Shown: positions 11,280 to 24,726, numbered from the stretch's first letter. The stretch is DNA of 64,000 nt from Isoetes taiwanensis (GCA_021234155.1 JAJEKV010000053.1:2296164-2360163), one strand, 5' to 3'. Program-made: numbers and translations. The notes: generated by a model from the sequence alone, not told the origin.

Positions 11280-13940
11280 ATTTCCTTTGTTTGATTGCAT
11301 TGTTCTTGTTCTCGCTAATCGAGCTTGATCTGATTCTAGACAAAATCCAATTAAGGATAGTTTTGATTTGATTGCTCTTTCATGTAAATTGAGGGGTTGA
11401 AAAAATAGGAATGGAATGAGTCCACACTGGTGAAATCGACTTACCTTATGGCCAAAATCCATAGGAAGAAATCTATTGAATAAAATGAAAGAGATAAGAT
11501 CCCTCCTCAGATTGACCCTCTAAATTGCAATCTTCATGGGAAGAACTTCTTGAAGAGCATTTAAAAATATAGAAGAGGGAGTAGATTTTTCTGCCATTAG
11601 AGTACCAGGATTAAATGCAACGATCGAGCTAGATCATGGCGGGCTCAGTTCTTTTCGGGGGTGGCTAAAAGCAGGCTTTTAAAATTCTATTACTCAAGAG
11701 TGAATAATGAAACTACACTGGGCTAAATTCAGTGCACTTTAATTACTCTTCCCTATTCCAAGAGGCCAGTCTCACTTTGCTAGCGAGATCTTGGCCCAGG
11801 AACAAATTCTTGGCAACTCTAAATCTTGCCAAACTCCATTGATAATATGAATGTAGCTTAACATCAATCCCTCTTGAGAGATTCTCAAAACCCTTCAAGT
11901 TTTTTCAAAACAAATCTCCGTACTGATGGATTTCCTCCAATTCTTCATACAATTAAGGATATTATGGCCCGGACATTATTAATCTTGTGCATGGTTTTGG
12001 GCCTCGGATCATTGCATTCACATCTATCGAGAGGTTGGCCACCTTGGTGCCTAAAGTGGAAAATCCCACTTCCTTTGCTGAATGGAGACCTATATCTCTT
12101 ACCAATACTTCTTATAGCTACATGCTAAGTTAATTGCCCTTGATTCCAAGACTACCTTGAGAAGAATATCGTGTAAGTCAATGCCTTTTACTTATGAGGT
12201 TTATTCCTGAACAATTACATTAGTGCAATGAAAGGTCTTCACGTTGGGTCGGGATCTCTCTAATCAATCCTTGCTTGTCAACCTAAAACTGGACTTCAAG
12301 AGGCTTTGACCTTTGTGTTGCCGGAATTTCATTGAGATTGCTAGAAAATGGGCTTTTACGGCAAAAACTAATCTCCCTTATTCAAGGTTTAGATTCCATA
12401 ATAAATTTCTTTGTGCTCATAAATGGATCTCCCACTAAATTCTTCCCACAGCAAAAGTCGAGACAAGTTGCCCTTTAGCTCCTTATCTATTCCTTATTGT
12501 TCTTTGAGATGCTCAACTAGATGTGTGAGTTAGTATGCGAGTGGATCTCTTGATGGTCTCAGCTTCCAAATAATTTAGATATTCTCACCAATATCTCAAT
12601 ATCTTTGATGACGCGATTTTGCCTTCCTTGATTCCAATCTGCAAATGTCACAAGTTTCTTGGATCTCATCCGCAATTTCTGCTTGCCTCGAGTCCGCCAA
12701 ACCTTGACAAAAGCAAAATCATTGGGATGTGGCCATTCTTCAATGCTTGTGGCATCTAGGTCCTAAGTTGTAATCAAGCTAAAATCTGCTTTGGGTATGC
12801 CTCTCTCCCCTAAATCCGTCTGAGGGTCTTTGGGATCTATTTTGCAAGAATAAAGAGAAAATTAAATAACTATAGAAATTGTCTTTCCTTTCTTTGAAGA
12901 ACAATCATTACAAACTGGTGCTTGCATCTTCCATGTTGCTTTCTCCTACGCTTTCTGGTGGCCCTAAATCCATTTATTCGAGTTGGAGAAAACTAGGAAC
13001 TTCATTTTGGAATGTAAGTCATCTGGTCAAGCTGAGTCAATTACTAGAGCCAAAAAGTTTAGGGGGTCTAGGATGCAAAAGTCTACTTGAGGGCATGTTC
13101 CCTTGCGGTAAATATATTTGGAAGCTTGATTGCAGGTAATTGCTCTCCGCAATTTATAGCTCATTGGCTAAATGCCCCTCCTATCCTCACAAGGACATCA
13201 AGCATTAAAACTTCCTAAAATGCATCTTTTGTTGATCTTCACCCCTGCTCCCAAATACCCTCCCCTCTTAGCAAAGGAATCTAATTAAGGCTTGGAACAT
13301 GATCCATCGTAGCGGAAAATTGAGCCTTGTCTTGCCATGAACACAAGCTTGATGCGGTCACTGTTTTCGAGTGTAACTCCAAAGTCATGGCCATAAAGCA
13401 CCCCAAGATCTCTACCACGACTGGAAGCTGGACCCAGCAGGTGGAATTTCTACTATCAAGAGATCTTTACAAAACTAATAATTCCATTTGTCTACGAATT
13501 TCAACTGGCAGAATCCGCTCTCAAAGGAACTTCAACGATAAAAGATTTTACCTTCCTTCAAATCTATCTAGCTAACTACAATAATTTCAATGATTACTAA
13601 ATCTATTTAGTTGTTCTATAAAGTGAATGTTTAAGTCGAAATTTACAATTTGATAAATGTGATAGATTCTCAATAAAAGTGAGAGGAAATGGAACTTGAT
13701 CGGTCAGACCACACAGTCTTATTTAATGATATTTGGAATTCCCTCACGCTTTCTCAAAGATTTACTTTCATATGGTTGATAGCTCAAAAGTCTGCCCACA
13801 AATTTGGTCTCTTTATCTAAAGATGTAGTGACTTCTACTCGATTAATCACCCTTTCAGGTTATCTGCTGAGGATGAGACGATGGAAGCATATTTTTATTT
13901 GTTCAAGAAATAGGACCTTTCGAATTACGGTTTTAAACTT
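11280..13940 (+). pseudogene. LINE (non-LTR retrotransposon) pol remnant
   Basis: Plus-strand fragments in shifting frames match the order of a plant L1-type LINE ORF2. A linker region lies near 11,600. The RT core contains PKVENP and EWRPISLTN (12,080-12,106). The box CPLAPYLF follows at 12,468-12,491. A C-terminal RT segment contains LEPKSLGGLGC near 13,041-13,075. A zinc-binding RT tail is suggested around 13,740-13,930 (HIFICSRN). The FADD active-site box is not intact. Multiple stops and frameshifts make this a dead copy. No endonuclease domain or poly(A) end was seen. Confidence 0.72.
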
Positions 13941-16900
13941 GGCACTCACCTTAAGAATAAACATCAACTCCATCGTTGATTTTGTGCGGTGAGGAGACAC
14001 CATGCTTCAATTCTCTAGTTCACTCTTGTGGAACGGAAATCTAGAAATAAATTCTTTATTCTTCTAAACCCTTCTCTATTTTTGGATTAAAATGCACTCA
14101 TTTGACATTGATCTGTGCTATCACAAAGAGGAGATATGGAGAAAATTACAATTCGGTTGATTCAATTGGGCTATTCGGGGCCAATTTGACTTATTTGTAT
14201 CTAAACTAAACCCTTAATTGATTCTAATGCACCCTTCTCGTGACAGAATACATGGCGTTCCTTAGAGACGGTGGTACACAAAGTTGGACAATATAGACAA
14301 TTACGAGATAGGTTTGCATCGAGTGACCCGACTAAGAAAAATTGACCTTAAAGGAGTTGTGTCATGGCGGATGATTTTATTCAAGTGGAAAGCTCAAAGA
14401 AAGGAAGCTATTTGGGCTGGAATTTTCACAAAATTCATGCGGATGCATTTAATGTTTGAGTTCATATTGACACCATTTGATGTATCGAGCGACTCTCAAA
14501 GTATAGGGGTTATACTATAGCCACAAGAAGCTCCTTCTGATTTACATGGTACCTGCTGGTGCGCATGGGAAAGGCTTAGAAGCACGCGTGTTACGAATGA
14601 GCGTGGCAAAATAGCTACACACATGGTTCCAGGATGACTTTTACTAATCAGTGGTTTGGCGTCTGAATTGAAGCCATAAATATCCTCCACTTGCATTGAA
14701 CTTTGCTTGTTTTCCTTGTCATATTCACATTTCATGAAGGTGATCAATACCATGATTTTATGACTCGATTAAGTCATGGATGGTATTATTGACCTTTTGC
14801 GGGGAAGGACCTTGACTCTTACGAGGGCTTCATTGCCTTATTTTTTCGGACGGAATCATTCTCTACTTTGACTAATGAAACTATAATTGACTATCTTCAT
14901 ATTTTGGATGTACTACATTTTCATGATTTCTTGTATTTTTTCATTAGATGCTCAACCTAGATGAGTATCTTATTGCTCTCCATAGCCACCTTCATTGCGG
15001 TTTGGTGTATGGAATGTGGCTTTATCTAATTAATGAAAAATCTACCCTTACTCTCAAAAAAAGGAGAATCAAAGAGCTTGAGCTCTCGGGCTATGATTTA
15101 AGTTTAGGATATGAATTACTTTCTGATGTGTAATCATATCAAATGAATAGTGTTGACTTGATTCTTATAATGGTTTTGAGCTATATTGAGATATTGCACT
15201 GAAGCAGTTTTACTCCTAAATTTGTGCTAACTAGCTTTGCATTGTTGAACTAGCAATTGAATAATATCTTCATCTTTAGATGGAAGGGACTAAGGTTAGG
15301 CACGACAAGTCTTCTCGGTGACACATCCTCCAATACCTTTTTAGCATCTTGTTTTCAAATTAAAGCTTGATAATGTGGTACATAACATATTCCACGGGCG
15401 AAGTCATGACTGCAAAACGTTACTTTAGCTTCTCTTTTATTTTAAGTTAATATCTTAGCGACAAAATAGAATGAACACAGGGATGCTTTGTTGTCGAGAT
15501 CTTTGCCAATTCTTCAATATCTTCCTCGAACATTCATCCTCGCCATCATACAACCAGCAAAATTTCATTCGCATGCCAGGTTCCTTCATTCCTTCGCGAA
15601 TATAAATCAAACATAGTGCGATAGTGGTCCTGATGGAACAAAGGAGCCTAATGCACGATGGGTACGACAATGCCCTTGTCGATTCCTCAAAGAGTTTATT
15701 ACATTAATAATACTCTACTATGGTGCCTGACTACATTCGCATGGTAACTTGACCACTACCTTTCCCACTTTTATGTACTCAAAATGGCTGATCCTCGTGA
15801 CTAAGTGGGGTCTCTAGCTAAGCTCCATGTGTAATCAGAGTAGATATGGAGACATAAGCATCGGAGGCAAAACATAGCCAACATGCAAAACATCATAAAC
15901 ATAGCTCGGGACAATGGGAGCTCGATTAGGCCTACATGCATGCCCTGTTAGCAAAAGAAATGCCAAACTGACACATCCCAAGCCCTGTAAGCGGGAACGG
16001 CAGAACTCTGAGCTACTAAGGATCAAATTGTATAGAAGAGACAACAGGAGGTGCAAAGACCATGACATATGATATTCTTATATGCTTATACCCAAATTGC
16101 CTGAAGGTTCCCGTTGTTGATGAATGATGACCATGATCACTCTATACCAATGTCTAAGTGTCGGTGATGTCTCTTCAGTATGAGTCCGCTCAGGCCCTTG
16201 ATGTTTATAACATTGCACCTTAACTGGTGTTTTGAAATCTATGTTAAAATACTTGTCTTGGTGGTGGTTATTGGCACAAGTGGCATTGAGTTCCCAAAAT
16301 CATGCGGTTCGACAAAATCAGGATGGTCTCATAAGCTGAAATTATGCAAGTAGCACCAATTACCCAAACTCCATCTTGGGTGGCCAAGTACAATCAACTC
16401 ATTAGTTTTAGAATTAATGGCATGACTTTTAATATTTGCGAGGTAAGATTCGATTTCCAAGTTCATCGGAGATCTTAAGGATATGGTTGACTCACAGGTG
16501 CGATTGGTAAAGAAAGCGATCCCGCTTATTGTATTCCTTTGGGAAGGCTTCGTGAAAACCTCTTCTTCCATGGAGTCTCTTTGCTCACGACTGTACCCTT
16601 TAAAATATACTTCCTTCCTTCCTTCCAACTTCCCTTCCTTCCTTTCTAATGCCTCCCCTTTTGACGGATTCTTTGAATCTTGAGAGGCGTGCAGACCTTA
16701 TTCGTATCAAATCTTGTTGCATGTCATCGATTGATGTTCCTTATTGGATTTGGTACATGGAAAATCCGCATCGCGTCAGTTCATCCATTAACTCAACGGC
16801 ATTGGAGGTTGCTTGAGGAATCTTCAGCGATTCGGCATAGTGATTTAGCGATTAGCGACATGGCAAATCTTTCAAAAACCCCAAAGTTCTTATTATCTAG

Positions 16901-17608
16901 GTAGGACGGACCTGGCGGCAAATGATTTTAGTACTGCCATTAGTTGCTCGAGCTAATGAGGTTGTATGTGGGTTTCCAGTGTGCTCCGCAGTAGCAGGCT
17001 TGAACTCATGTCATTTTACTTGTCAATGGTTGTTGATATCCTTCAGCCATCCACTAAGGTGGTCCTTCAACTCCCACCTCCTAGTTGGGCGTATATGGAC
17101 TTGGGTTTGGGATGAAACTACCTCGGCATCCTAAAGGTGGGCTGTGCTTTGGTGACGATTCTTCCTGAGATGCGGCGTGTAGATATGTATCTAGGTCGAT
17201 CCTGCAGTGTCGATCTATCACACTTGTGCAAGCAAAGGGATGGCTGATGTTTCTTTTTATGCGATCATCTCAGTGTTGATCTTGGTTGCTTTCTCTTTTC
17301 ATGTGACATGTAAATAAGTGCTCAGCTGTTGTCCGGTCTTAGATGGGGTGCAGACTAAACATTTCATTTAAGCGTCGGGGATGGTTGTTGTGGTCCATAC
17401 GGAAGGGTAAAACACGTTGTGGTGTCTCAGATTTGGTACATCCCACATCCCAAAATGTGGTCTTGGCTTTGTGGTATGAAGTATAATTATGGCAAGCTGT
17501 TTGCTGTTATTTAAATAGAGTCCCAATTTGTGAAATTTAATTACAAAACTAAAATTCAAATTCCCTTCTTTGGCCCTTCCTGTTCTTGCCCTTCGTCCTA
17601 TTCTTTGG
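13941..17608. other. 3.7 kb without a recognisable gene
   Basis: Only short ORFs without conserved motifs. The one clear local feature is a CTTC-type microsatellite at about 16,610-16,646. Decayed LINE 3' sequence may continue into the first few hundred bases. Confidence 0.45.
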
Positions 17609-18099
17609 CTCCACTGACTCCAATCCGAGTGCTGGATATGGATGTCAGCGGTAATCTATCCTGGCGGCATTGGTGAGCGAAGAAGAACCAAGAAAGAAAT
17701 CTTGAAGAAAAGACACTGGGAAAAGAAGAAGAGAGAAAGATTGGAGCTTAAGAATTGGCGAGGAAGGGATCCGAGTTCATCGAAGTGCAAAGCGGAGTAA
17801 GCGTCGTGTGTCAGCAATTTGCTAACGTCTTGGCAAACATACCAAAAGAGGTGAGGATAGCATGAAGAAAGAAATTTTTACTTGAGTTTTTTGAGGATAA
17901 ACATTGGAAAAATTATAGGTGGAGGTAAAGTTTGGAAACCAGGCACATAAATCATTAGGGGTCCTGGGACTCTATCGCGGTATGTAATCTCTGCAATGGC
18001 GCCTGCGCGGTAAGGCATCGCCATCTTGCAATATGCATGCCGCAGGTAGGATTGAGAAGCAGTGACAAAAATCAGCTAGAGATCTTGGAAAGGTGATGA

Positions 18100-18335
18100 G
18101 TGGGCTCACCCAAGAGAGCACAAAGACAAAGAAAGAGGCGGTCGATTACAATGGTGGAAAATGGGTTTTCTTATAAAGAGGGCTAAAGGTTAGATGCAAT
18201 TTCGGATGAACAATGAGAAAGATTTAAAATTTAGATTGAGAACACGAGATGTCTCCTAACACAAAGGATGTTAGAACTAGAAGATTGCGAAATGTAAGAG
18301 AACGTAGTACTATCTCGGGAATCGGGTTGGTTTAT
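18100..18335 (+). pseudogene. unidentified lysine-rich exon, copy 2
   Basis: Counterpart of 541-771. The DYNGGKWV and NTKDVRTRRL regions are recognisable at DNA level, but frameshifts and small deletions interrupt the frame more than in copy 1. No family is recognised. Confidence 0.28.
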
Positions 18336-18824
18336 AAATTACATTCGTGTAGTGTGGTGGTGCATGTGGTGGTTATTGTGTTGTACGTGATTGTGGTGTC
18401 TTGTAACATGCTGGTGTGTAGTTAGCTCTGAAATCGGCCTAGTGTGTTAATGTTGGAAATATTAGAACATAGCGGGTGTGTTTACAAGTGCCTTTCGTTC
18501 TTGGTGCAGCCAGTAGCCTGGCGTCTAAAATATTTTGAGGAATGATAACTGAAAAGTGGTCACAAAGTTTAATTAGTTATTCAACGACAATGGGCGTTCT
18601 CTCAATCTGCAGCGATCAACTGGTTTTCGAATATCAATATCCGTACGTTTTGTTTTATCCTGTAACGAACTTGTTGGAAATAATCTTATATTACGCAAAT
18701 CGCCTCTGGTAATTCTTGGATCGAAGCCCTAATGTGGTGGGCGAGATCATCTGGGTCATCCAGGGCCGGGGTTTCTGCACACAACTACCACCATGATTGG
18801 TCATCATTTTTGATCTCTTAGCAG

Positions 18825-20008
18825 GAGGGTGAGGAAAGGAGAAAAGAGGAGGAAGGTGGCCAGGAAGGGAAAGTAGAGAGGTGGATGTAAGAGAAGAAAT
18901 ATGTATGGGAGAAAGGGGAAGGGAAAGAAAAATCAATTAGGCGAGAGGAACCTTAGAAAAGGACAGGGACAAGGGAAGATGTAAAGGGAAAGGGAAATGG
19001 CTGGGAAGGGAAAGAATGGGAAAGGAAAAAGGCCATGGGAAGGAAAGGGAAAGGATTAGGAGAGGAGAGGGAACAAGGGAGAGAAGTGAAAGGAGAAAGA
19101 AAAGGGAGAGCCATGAGGAGGGAAATGGGGCGTGGAAAAGGGGCATCAAAAAGGGAAGGGGGAAATGGGGAAATAGAAGGGAAAGGGCCACGAGAAAAAG
19201 GAAGAGGAAAAAGACATAGAAAATAGAAGCAGAGGAAGGGTGGGAAAAAGAAAGGTAAATACATAGAAAAAGGAAAGAAAAATGTGGAAAGTGCATGGGA
19301 AAAGGAAGGGAGAAAGGGTGAAGGAAGGGAAAAGAGCGGATAAAAGAGGAAGAGGGAAAGGATCGAGAAAGGAGGAGAAAGCAGAGGGAAAAAGTTCATT
19401 AGGAAAAGAAAAAGGCCGAAAGAAGGGTGGAAAAGAGGAAAAGGAGGAGTCGGAGAAGAGACAGGAACAGGAATTGAAAAAGAGGAAATGGGAGAGCCAC
19501 GGGAAAAGGGGAAGAGGGAAAGGGTGGGAAGGGGAAAAAGAGCAGGAGGAAAAAAGGAAAGAAAAGAAAGAGAGTACAAAAGGAAAAATGGGAGAGGGTG
19601 GGAAAAGGAGGAAAGACACACATAAAAGATAGAAAAGGAATGAAAGAGGCATAGGGAAAGAAAATGAAAAGGAGGAAAAAAAGAGGAAAAAGAGCTATGA
19701 AAGGTGGTGCCAGAAGAATGGAAAGAAGGAAAAGGAAAAAGGAAGGAAAAGGGAAGGGAAGAGGAAATGGGCATGAGGAAGAGGAAAAGGAAATGGAAAA
19801 AGAAGGGAAGGAAAAAAAAGGAAAAGGAAACGGAAGGCTGGGAAGAGAAGGGAGAAGGAGAAGGATAAAAAAGGAAAAAGAGAAAAGGAAAAATAAGATG
19901 TGTAGAAAATGAGAAAAAAAGGAAAAGGAAAAAGGAAAGTATGTAGGGAAACGAGGAAAAAGGAAAATGAAGGATAGAGGAAAAGGCAAAGGGAAGAGGA
20001 AGGGTGTT
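18825..20008 (+). repeat. 1.18 kb polypurine tract, copy 2
   Basis: Nearly pure purine plus strand, collinear with 1,285-2,850 but contracted by about 380 bp through many small deletions spread along the tract. The open frames on both strands are compositional artefacts. Confidence 0.95.
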
Positions 20009-20379
20009 GAATGTACAAAAACCTCTTAAAGCTCAGCAATGCTGGGCTTAGTTTCTATTATATTAGATTTATGAAAATGAATCCGAAATGGTTTTACTAC
20101 GTCATACGTTCCCAACTTATGCAAGAACGCCACCATTACTAGTATAACTTAAGAGATTATCTCACCTTGTGTGCAATCTTTGAAATACAACTGTGTTCTT
20201 CAACTTAATCAATATGATCATGAGATCATATTGTTCTGCAACTTGTTCCTCAACCTAAATATATGTTACCCCTTAGGTATGGACATTGTGCTAGAAACTT
20301 ACCTTGAGAGTGAATCATATAACATGATTATCTCAACAATTCATGTTGTTATATCGGTATCTTTGAATTTGTCTTGAGG

Positions 20380-21540
20380 CTCTACAAATCTTTTTCGCCC
20401 GGGACCTTTGTCAATATGTCGACAAAGGTTGTCTTTGCGTATTCACATATGTCAATTTTGCTAAGCCCTACCAAACTGCTTCCCTAATAAAATGTAGTTC
20501 TAGCTCAATGTGCTTTGACCTTTCATGCAGTACAAGGTCCTTTGACATTGCTATACAACTTGTGCTGTCACAATAAATTTCGGTGGCTAGTGGTTGCAAG
20601 AAGCCAAGTTCTGTGAGTAATCTTCTTTCCCAAATTACCTCTTTAACACAAAGTGTGGCGGTGCATACTCTGCTTCAAAGACTTGATAAAGCTATTGAGC
20701 TGTTTTTACACTTCAAGCTATTAGTCCACCTCCCAAGAACGATAAATAGCCCGAAGTAGACTTTCCTAGTGTCAAGTCACCCCAATCGCATCTGGTAAGA
20801 TTTCAAGATTAAATCTTGTGTACAATAAGTGATCCCAATATCCATTGTTCCTTTAAGATATCTGATCACCCTTTTTGCTGCAATCCAATGATCCTTCCCA
20901 GGATCATTATTATACCTACTCAAAACATTCACAATGTGAGCAATGTCTGGACCTTGTACAGTTGGCCACATAGGATAAACATCCTATTAAAGACCTCTAT
21001 GGGGTTTTGATCATTTCTGCTCTCTCTCTATCATTTTTGGGGCACATTTGGTCTGAGATTTTGCTTCCTGTCACAGCAGGAGTTTTACAAACATTGCACT
21101 CCTCCATTTTAAATTTTTTTAGCATACTTTCAATCGATTTTTAGAGATAATATCATGACTTTATTTGCTTCGATCTCTTTTGACTTCAATCCCTAAAATT
21201 TTTGCGACTCTCCTGTGTCGGCATTTTGAATCTTTTGTTCAACACATCTTTGCAATGTTGCAAACAATTTTGTCCTTTTGCTATCATGATGTTGTCATCT
21301 ACATAAAGTGCAATAATGCACCATTCATTCCCTGCTTCAAATTTGTAGATATTTCCATATGAACTTGTTAAACCCCTGATCAACTAGGAATGAATCCATA
21401 CACTTGTACCACTCCCTTGGATCCACAGGTCCTATAGTGAGATGCACTTTGTACAGAATCTATTTCATCATCATCTCCACATGTCTCCAAACTCCCCTCG
21501 AAAAATTGATTATGGCTCATTGTGTTGAGTTCTGTTTAAC
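20380..21540 (-). pseudogene. Ty1/copia RT-RNase H remnant, copy 2
   Basis: Minus-strand copia pol fragments in the expected order: REWYKCMDSFLVDQGF (RT, near 21,400), ALYVDDNIMI with the catalytic YVDD at 21,294-21,305, the tether PDIAHIVNVLSRYNNDPGK near 20,900, the RNase H segment CIAMSKD...HFIREAV, and the terminal FVDILTK near 20,410. The first half of RT and all upstream pol and gag are missing beyond ~21,540, and several frameshifts occur. This is a truncated, immobile copy. The lineage cannot be fixed from this fragment. Confidence 0.85.
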
Positions 21541-21637
21541 CATAGAATTTTTTTAAACAAAAGACTATGTATTTAACTAAAATACAGCTATTTACCCCAA
21601 CATGCTAGATGATAAAATAAATCTATAACAAATCAAG

Positions 21638-21932
21638 TTATTTACTAATCTGTCCATCTAGTGGTGTTGGATTGTAGGGCACGCCAAAATGCCTACAAAA
21701 GCTTTTAGGAGCGCCCCAATAAGTACCATTTGACTGCAAATGCCGCTCAATCACCGTAGCCAACCGATTGTGCTGTCCCACACACGATTGGCACCACAGG
21801 GTTCAAACTCACCAGCATGGTGTCCCCGACTGTCTCAGCTGCGCTGACTGGGAGCAAACTTGCATCTATCAACTCTTTTATCCTCCTTCTCCTCGTACTA
21901 GGAGGCAGATTGTTAAAAAGGTTGGGATCCAT
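21638..21932 (-). CDS. small ORF of unknown function, copy 2
   Basis: The minus-strand ORF begins with ATG (MDPNLFNNLPPSTRRRRIKE) and reads for ~61 codons. It then needs a frame change to reach the conserved-looking end PYNPTPLDG and a TAA at 21,638. The predicted ~97-residue product is basic near its N terminus and has no signal peptide or membrane segment. The palindromic TTTGTCACG array begins about 90 bp upstream of the ATG. I do not recognise the family. It could equally be the first exon of a larger gene disrupted by the copia remnant immediately downstream. Confidence 0.35.
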
Positions 21933-22019
21933 ACCAAGCGCCCAACAGAGCGCCGGAGAAGAGTAGCGTAAGAAAGGAGCTGAAATGAACAGATTTAAAA
22001 TTGAAATAAATGGCTATAT

Positions 22020-22358
22020 TATTTGTCACGCATGACAAAAGTTTGTCACGAAAGTTTGTCACGCGTGGCAAAAACTATTAAAGTTTGTCAGCATGATAAA
22101 TATTTGTCGTGCGTGACAAAAGTTTGTCACGTGTGACAAAAGCTATTCAGGTTTGTCACGCATGACAAATATTTGTCACACGTGACAAGAAAGTGACATA
22201 ATTTGTCACGAGTGTCAAATTTTAGTCTTTTGTCACGGTTTTTGAGTTTGAATTTTTGTCACGAGTTGCAAAGAAAGATTTGTCTTTGTCACGAGTGGCA
22301 AAATTAAAATACGTGACAAACTTTATTGGCGTGACAAATTTGCCCGTGACAAAAGACC
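22020..22358. repeat. palindromic TTTGTCACG array, copy 2
   Basis: About 340 bp with roughly a dozen and a half TTTGTCACG or CGTGACAAA half-sites, several paired as 18-bp palindromes such as TTTGTCACGCATGACAAA. Each pair can form a hairpin or bind a dimeric protein. The array lies between two minus-strand genes, upstream of the small ORF at 21,638-21,932. Spacers vary, so this is not a simple satellite and not a CRISPR array. Confidence 0.9.
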
Positions 22359-22687
22359 CTTGTGCCTTGTAGTAAGAGTAAGGATTGCTGACAAATTAAG
22401 ACATTTATACTCCCTTGAGAATAAGACAGAGAGTAAGCTTTTCAATGGCTTATGGCAACAGTCGTTCCTTATCTATGACTTGTATTAAGGCCCGCATTTC
22501 TTGAACTTAGTAAAACTCAAGCAGCTATACAGAAATTAGCTAGTAATCAATAAAAGGATTTTTTTTTGGTTGAAACTTGCTTATGAAAATCTTAAGCATA
22601 AAAACACAATTCTCTTAATTCTCTTGGTTGCGGAAATGATCACTTGGATAAAATTTATTATTATAAAAATGATTAATCAAAATAAAT

Positions 22688-23916
22688 TTACAACCCAATG
22701 CTCCCAAGTATAGACTTATAGTCGACATGAGGGTTACAGTCTCTTATACTTTGAAAGCCCACTATATTGTTGAAGCGTTCAAAAACAGTAATAAAACCCA
22801 TGAGACTGGAAAGCCCAAGCATACATATATCATTGCCTTCCAGATATCGAATGTTCGAACAGTAATCACCATTGGACGGGTCAAACATATGGTAAATTGC
22901 ATTTCCAAAATTGCCCCTTCATTCAATCCATTCTCAAAGTAAAATTTAAAATTAGGAAAATCATCACGAGCATCCTCATCCTCTGGAATTTGGAAGCAAA
23001 ATGACTTCCGCCTCTCGTGTTTTTTCAATTAGTGGAGAGGAGCAAGTCGTTCATGCATACATGACTGAACTAAATAAGTCTTAGGTCAAAACTGTTTTGT
23101 TGATCCCGTGTCAACAATCATATCTCTAGACAAAACTATATGGTGGCTACCTATCATAATCTTCTTTAGTTTCAAAATGAAAGCTCCAAACTTGTTGCTG
23201 CTTGCTGGTATTTTTAAATTTGTTGTTTTAGATATTTTAATAGCGTCTCGTCCAAGTATTAAGGCCCCTTCATCATTGTCTACATATTCCAATTCAGACA
23301 TAATTGGCAAGCAAATTCTTGAATATATGAGATTGAGCTAGAATTTTGGAAAAGAAATTGTGGCATTATTGAATCCAAGGATGCCAAAACCTTCAGGTAA
23401 AAATTGATCACTAGTACTTCTTAAAACCCCATATACTAGATTATATGAGTTCTCCTCGTAGGTTAAAAAAAATGCAACTGAAGCCCTTGAAATAAAACCT
23501 AAACAACCTTGTTGTGGTCCAAGGAAATACCTGTAGAATCGACATCTTTTAGTACTTGAACAAAATATCTATGGGCCAAGGTACTCACAATCAGCATCAA
23601 TATTGCAAGAAACATATTGATTTCTCTTCATATGTGCATCTATTGTTGACAATAGAGTGATGTCAGCACCTGAGTCAATAATAAGATTCACTTCAGCTTC
23701 ATAATTATCAGTATGGATTTTCATGGTTGCAACATAACTATGTACCCACTGCTCATTTCTATATACTATTATGGATTTCAGTTTTGAACTAAGAAAAATG
23801 TTGGGAGAAGTGTGGGATGAAGTCTCTGGCGGGTGAGTTGGGATCATTATGGTGGAAAATGATCCCAACATGGTGGAAAATGAAAACAAAAAGATGAAGA
23901 GAGGCAATATTGACAT
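22688..23916 (-). CDS. pepsin-like (family A1) aspartic protease, frames interrupted
   Basis: The minus-strand gene has no visible introns. The ATG at 23,916 starts a hydrophobic signal peptide (MSILPLFIFLFSFS), which suggests secretion or vacuolar targeting. The first catalytic Asp lies in IIDSGADIT and the second in IVDTGST. Between them comes a GILGFNNATISFP segment typical of plant A1 proteases. The C-terminal lobe ends with the family-typical LGL...GFITVFE...VGFQSIRDC. The order and ~410-codon length fit plant nepenthesin-like proteases. At least three frame changes are needed to read through. Because the other copy breaks at different places, some of these may be sequence errors. The first motif is DSGA rather than the usual DTGS. 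Confidence 0.7.
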
Positions 23917-23992
23917 GATAAAATAGTTCAATATGATAGAAATGATTTAAGAGAAATTCAATGAAAACAAGAGAGCTTCTTCTCTAGCTCTA

Positions 23993-24722
23993 ATGACATG
24001 TTTAACAAAATTTGGACTTATCCAAATCATGCCATGATAATATTATATGTGTTTTTAGCTTTTATTAATTTTAATAATTTGTTCTGTTTATCTTTAGATA
24101 AGAAATATGGTACTTACTAAAGTTTAAAGTTGCTTTCTAAACTAATTCTTGGTTCCATCTATTTAGAATTAAATTTTCATCTAAGATAACCTTGTCTAAT
24201 TAAAATGCTTTTTTTTTTGAATATTTAAAGAAAGTTTTACATTGAAATTAATTAAATGAGTACGTTTATGTTTGAATAAAATATATTTTCTTTCATCAAT
24301 AATAAATTATTCAATAGTTATTATTAAACCAATAACTTTATATCATTTAATAAATTTCAACCTAAAACCTTCCTTAAAGTATTTTTAAAAATATAAAAGT
24401 TTGTAAATTGTGAAATCTTAATAATAGTTTTAAGTCAATCGTCATTTAATTATCATGATTGCTAAATCTTGAATCTGTTAAATCAATAAAAATTGAAATA
24501 TTTATATTCTTGAAATGTCTAATTCTAAATAGATTCAAATAAAAATTAGTTTGAAAATCAAGTTTATTCTTTGATAATCATTATAGTTTTAATTTAAAGA
24601 GAAACTTATAAAAATTATAACAATCAAGAAGAATCACACAATACATATATATTCTTATAATGGCGTTCTTGAAGTATTATCTATTAAATCTGAATAAGTC
24701 CAAATTTTGTTGAATATGTCAT
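23993..24722 (-). mobile_element. ~730 bp TIR transposon (MITE-like), copy 2
   Basis: 730 bp, AT-rich, with inverted ends ATGACATGTTTAACAAAA and ATGACATATTCAACAAAA that extend into TTTGGACTTAT. The perfect 4-bp target duplication TCTA is at 23,989-23,992 and 24,723-24,726. It is non-coding. It was carried along by the 9 kb duplication, so copies 1 and 2 represent one insertion event, about 75 bp upstream of the aspartic protease ATG. Confidence 0.87.
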
Positions 24723-24726
24723 TCTA

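Noticed and set aside
22020..22358. Possible CRISPR-like repeat array
   Set aside because: Repeat spacing is irregular, units occur in both orientations, and this is a plant nuclear context. It is a palindrome cluster, not a CRISPR array.
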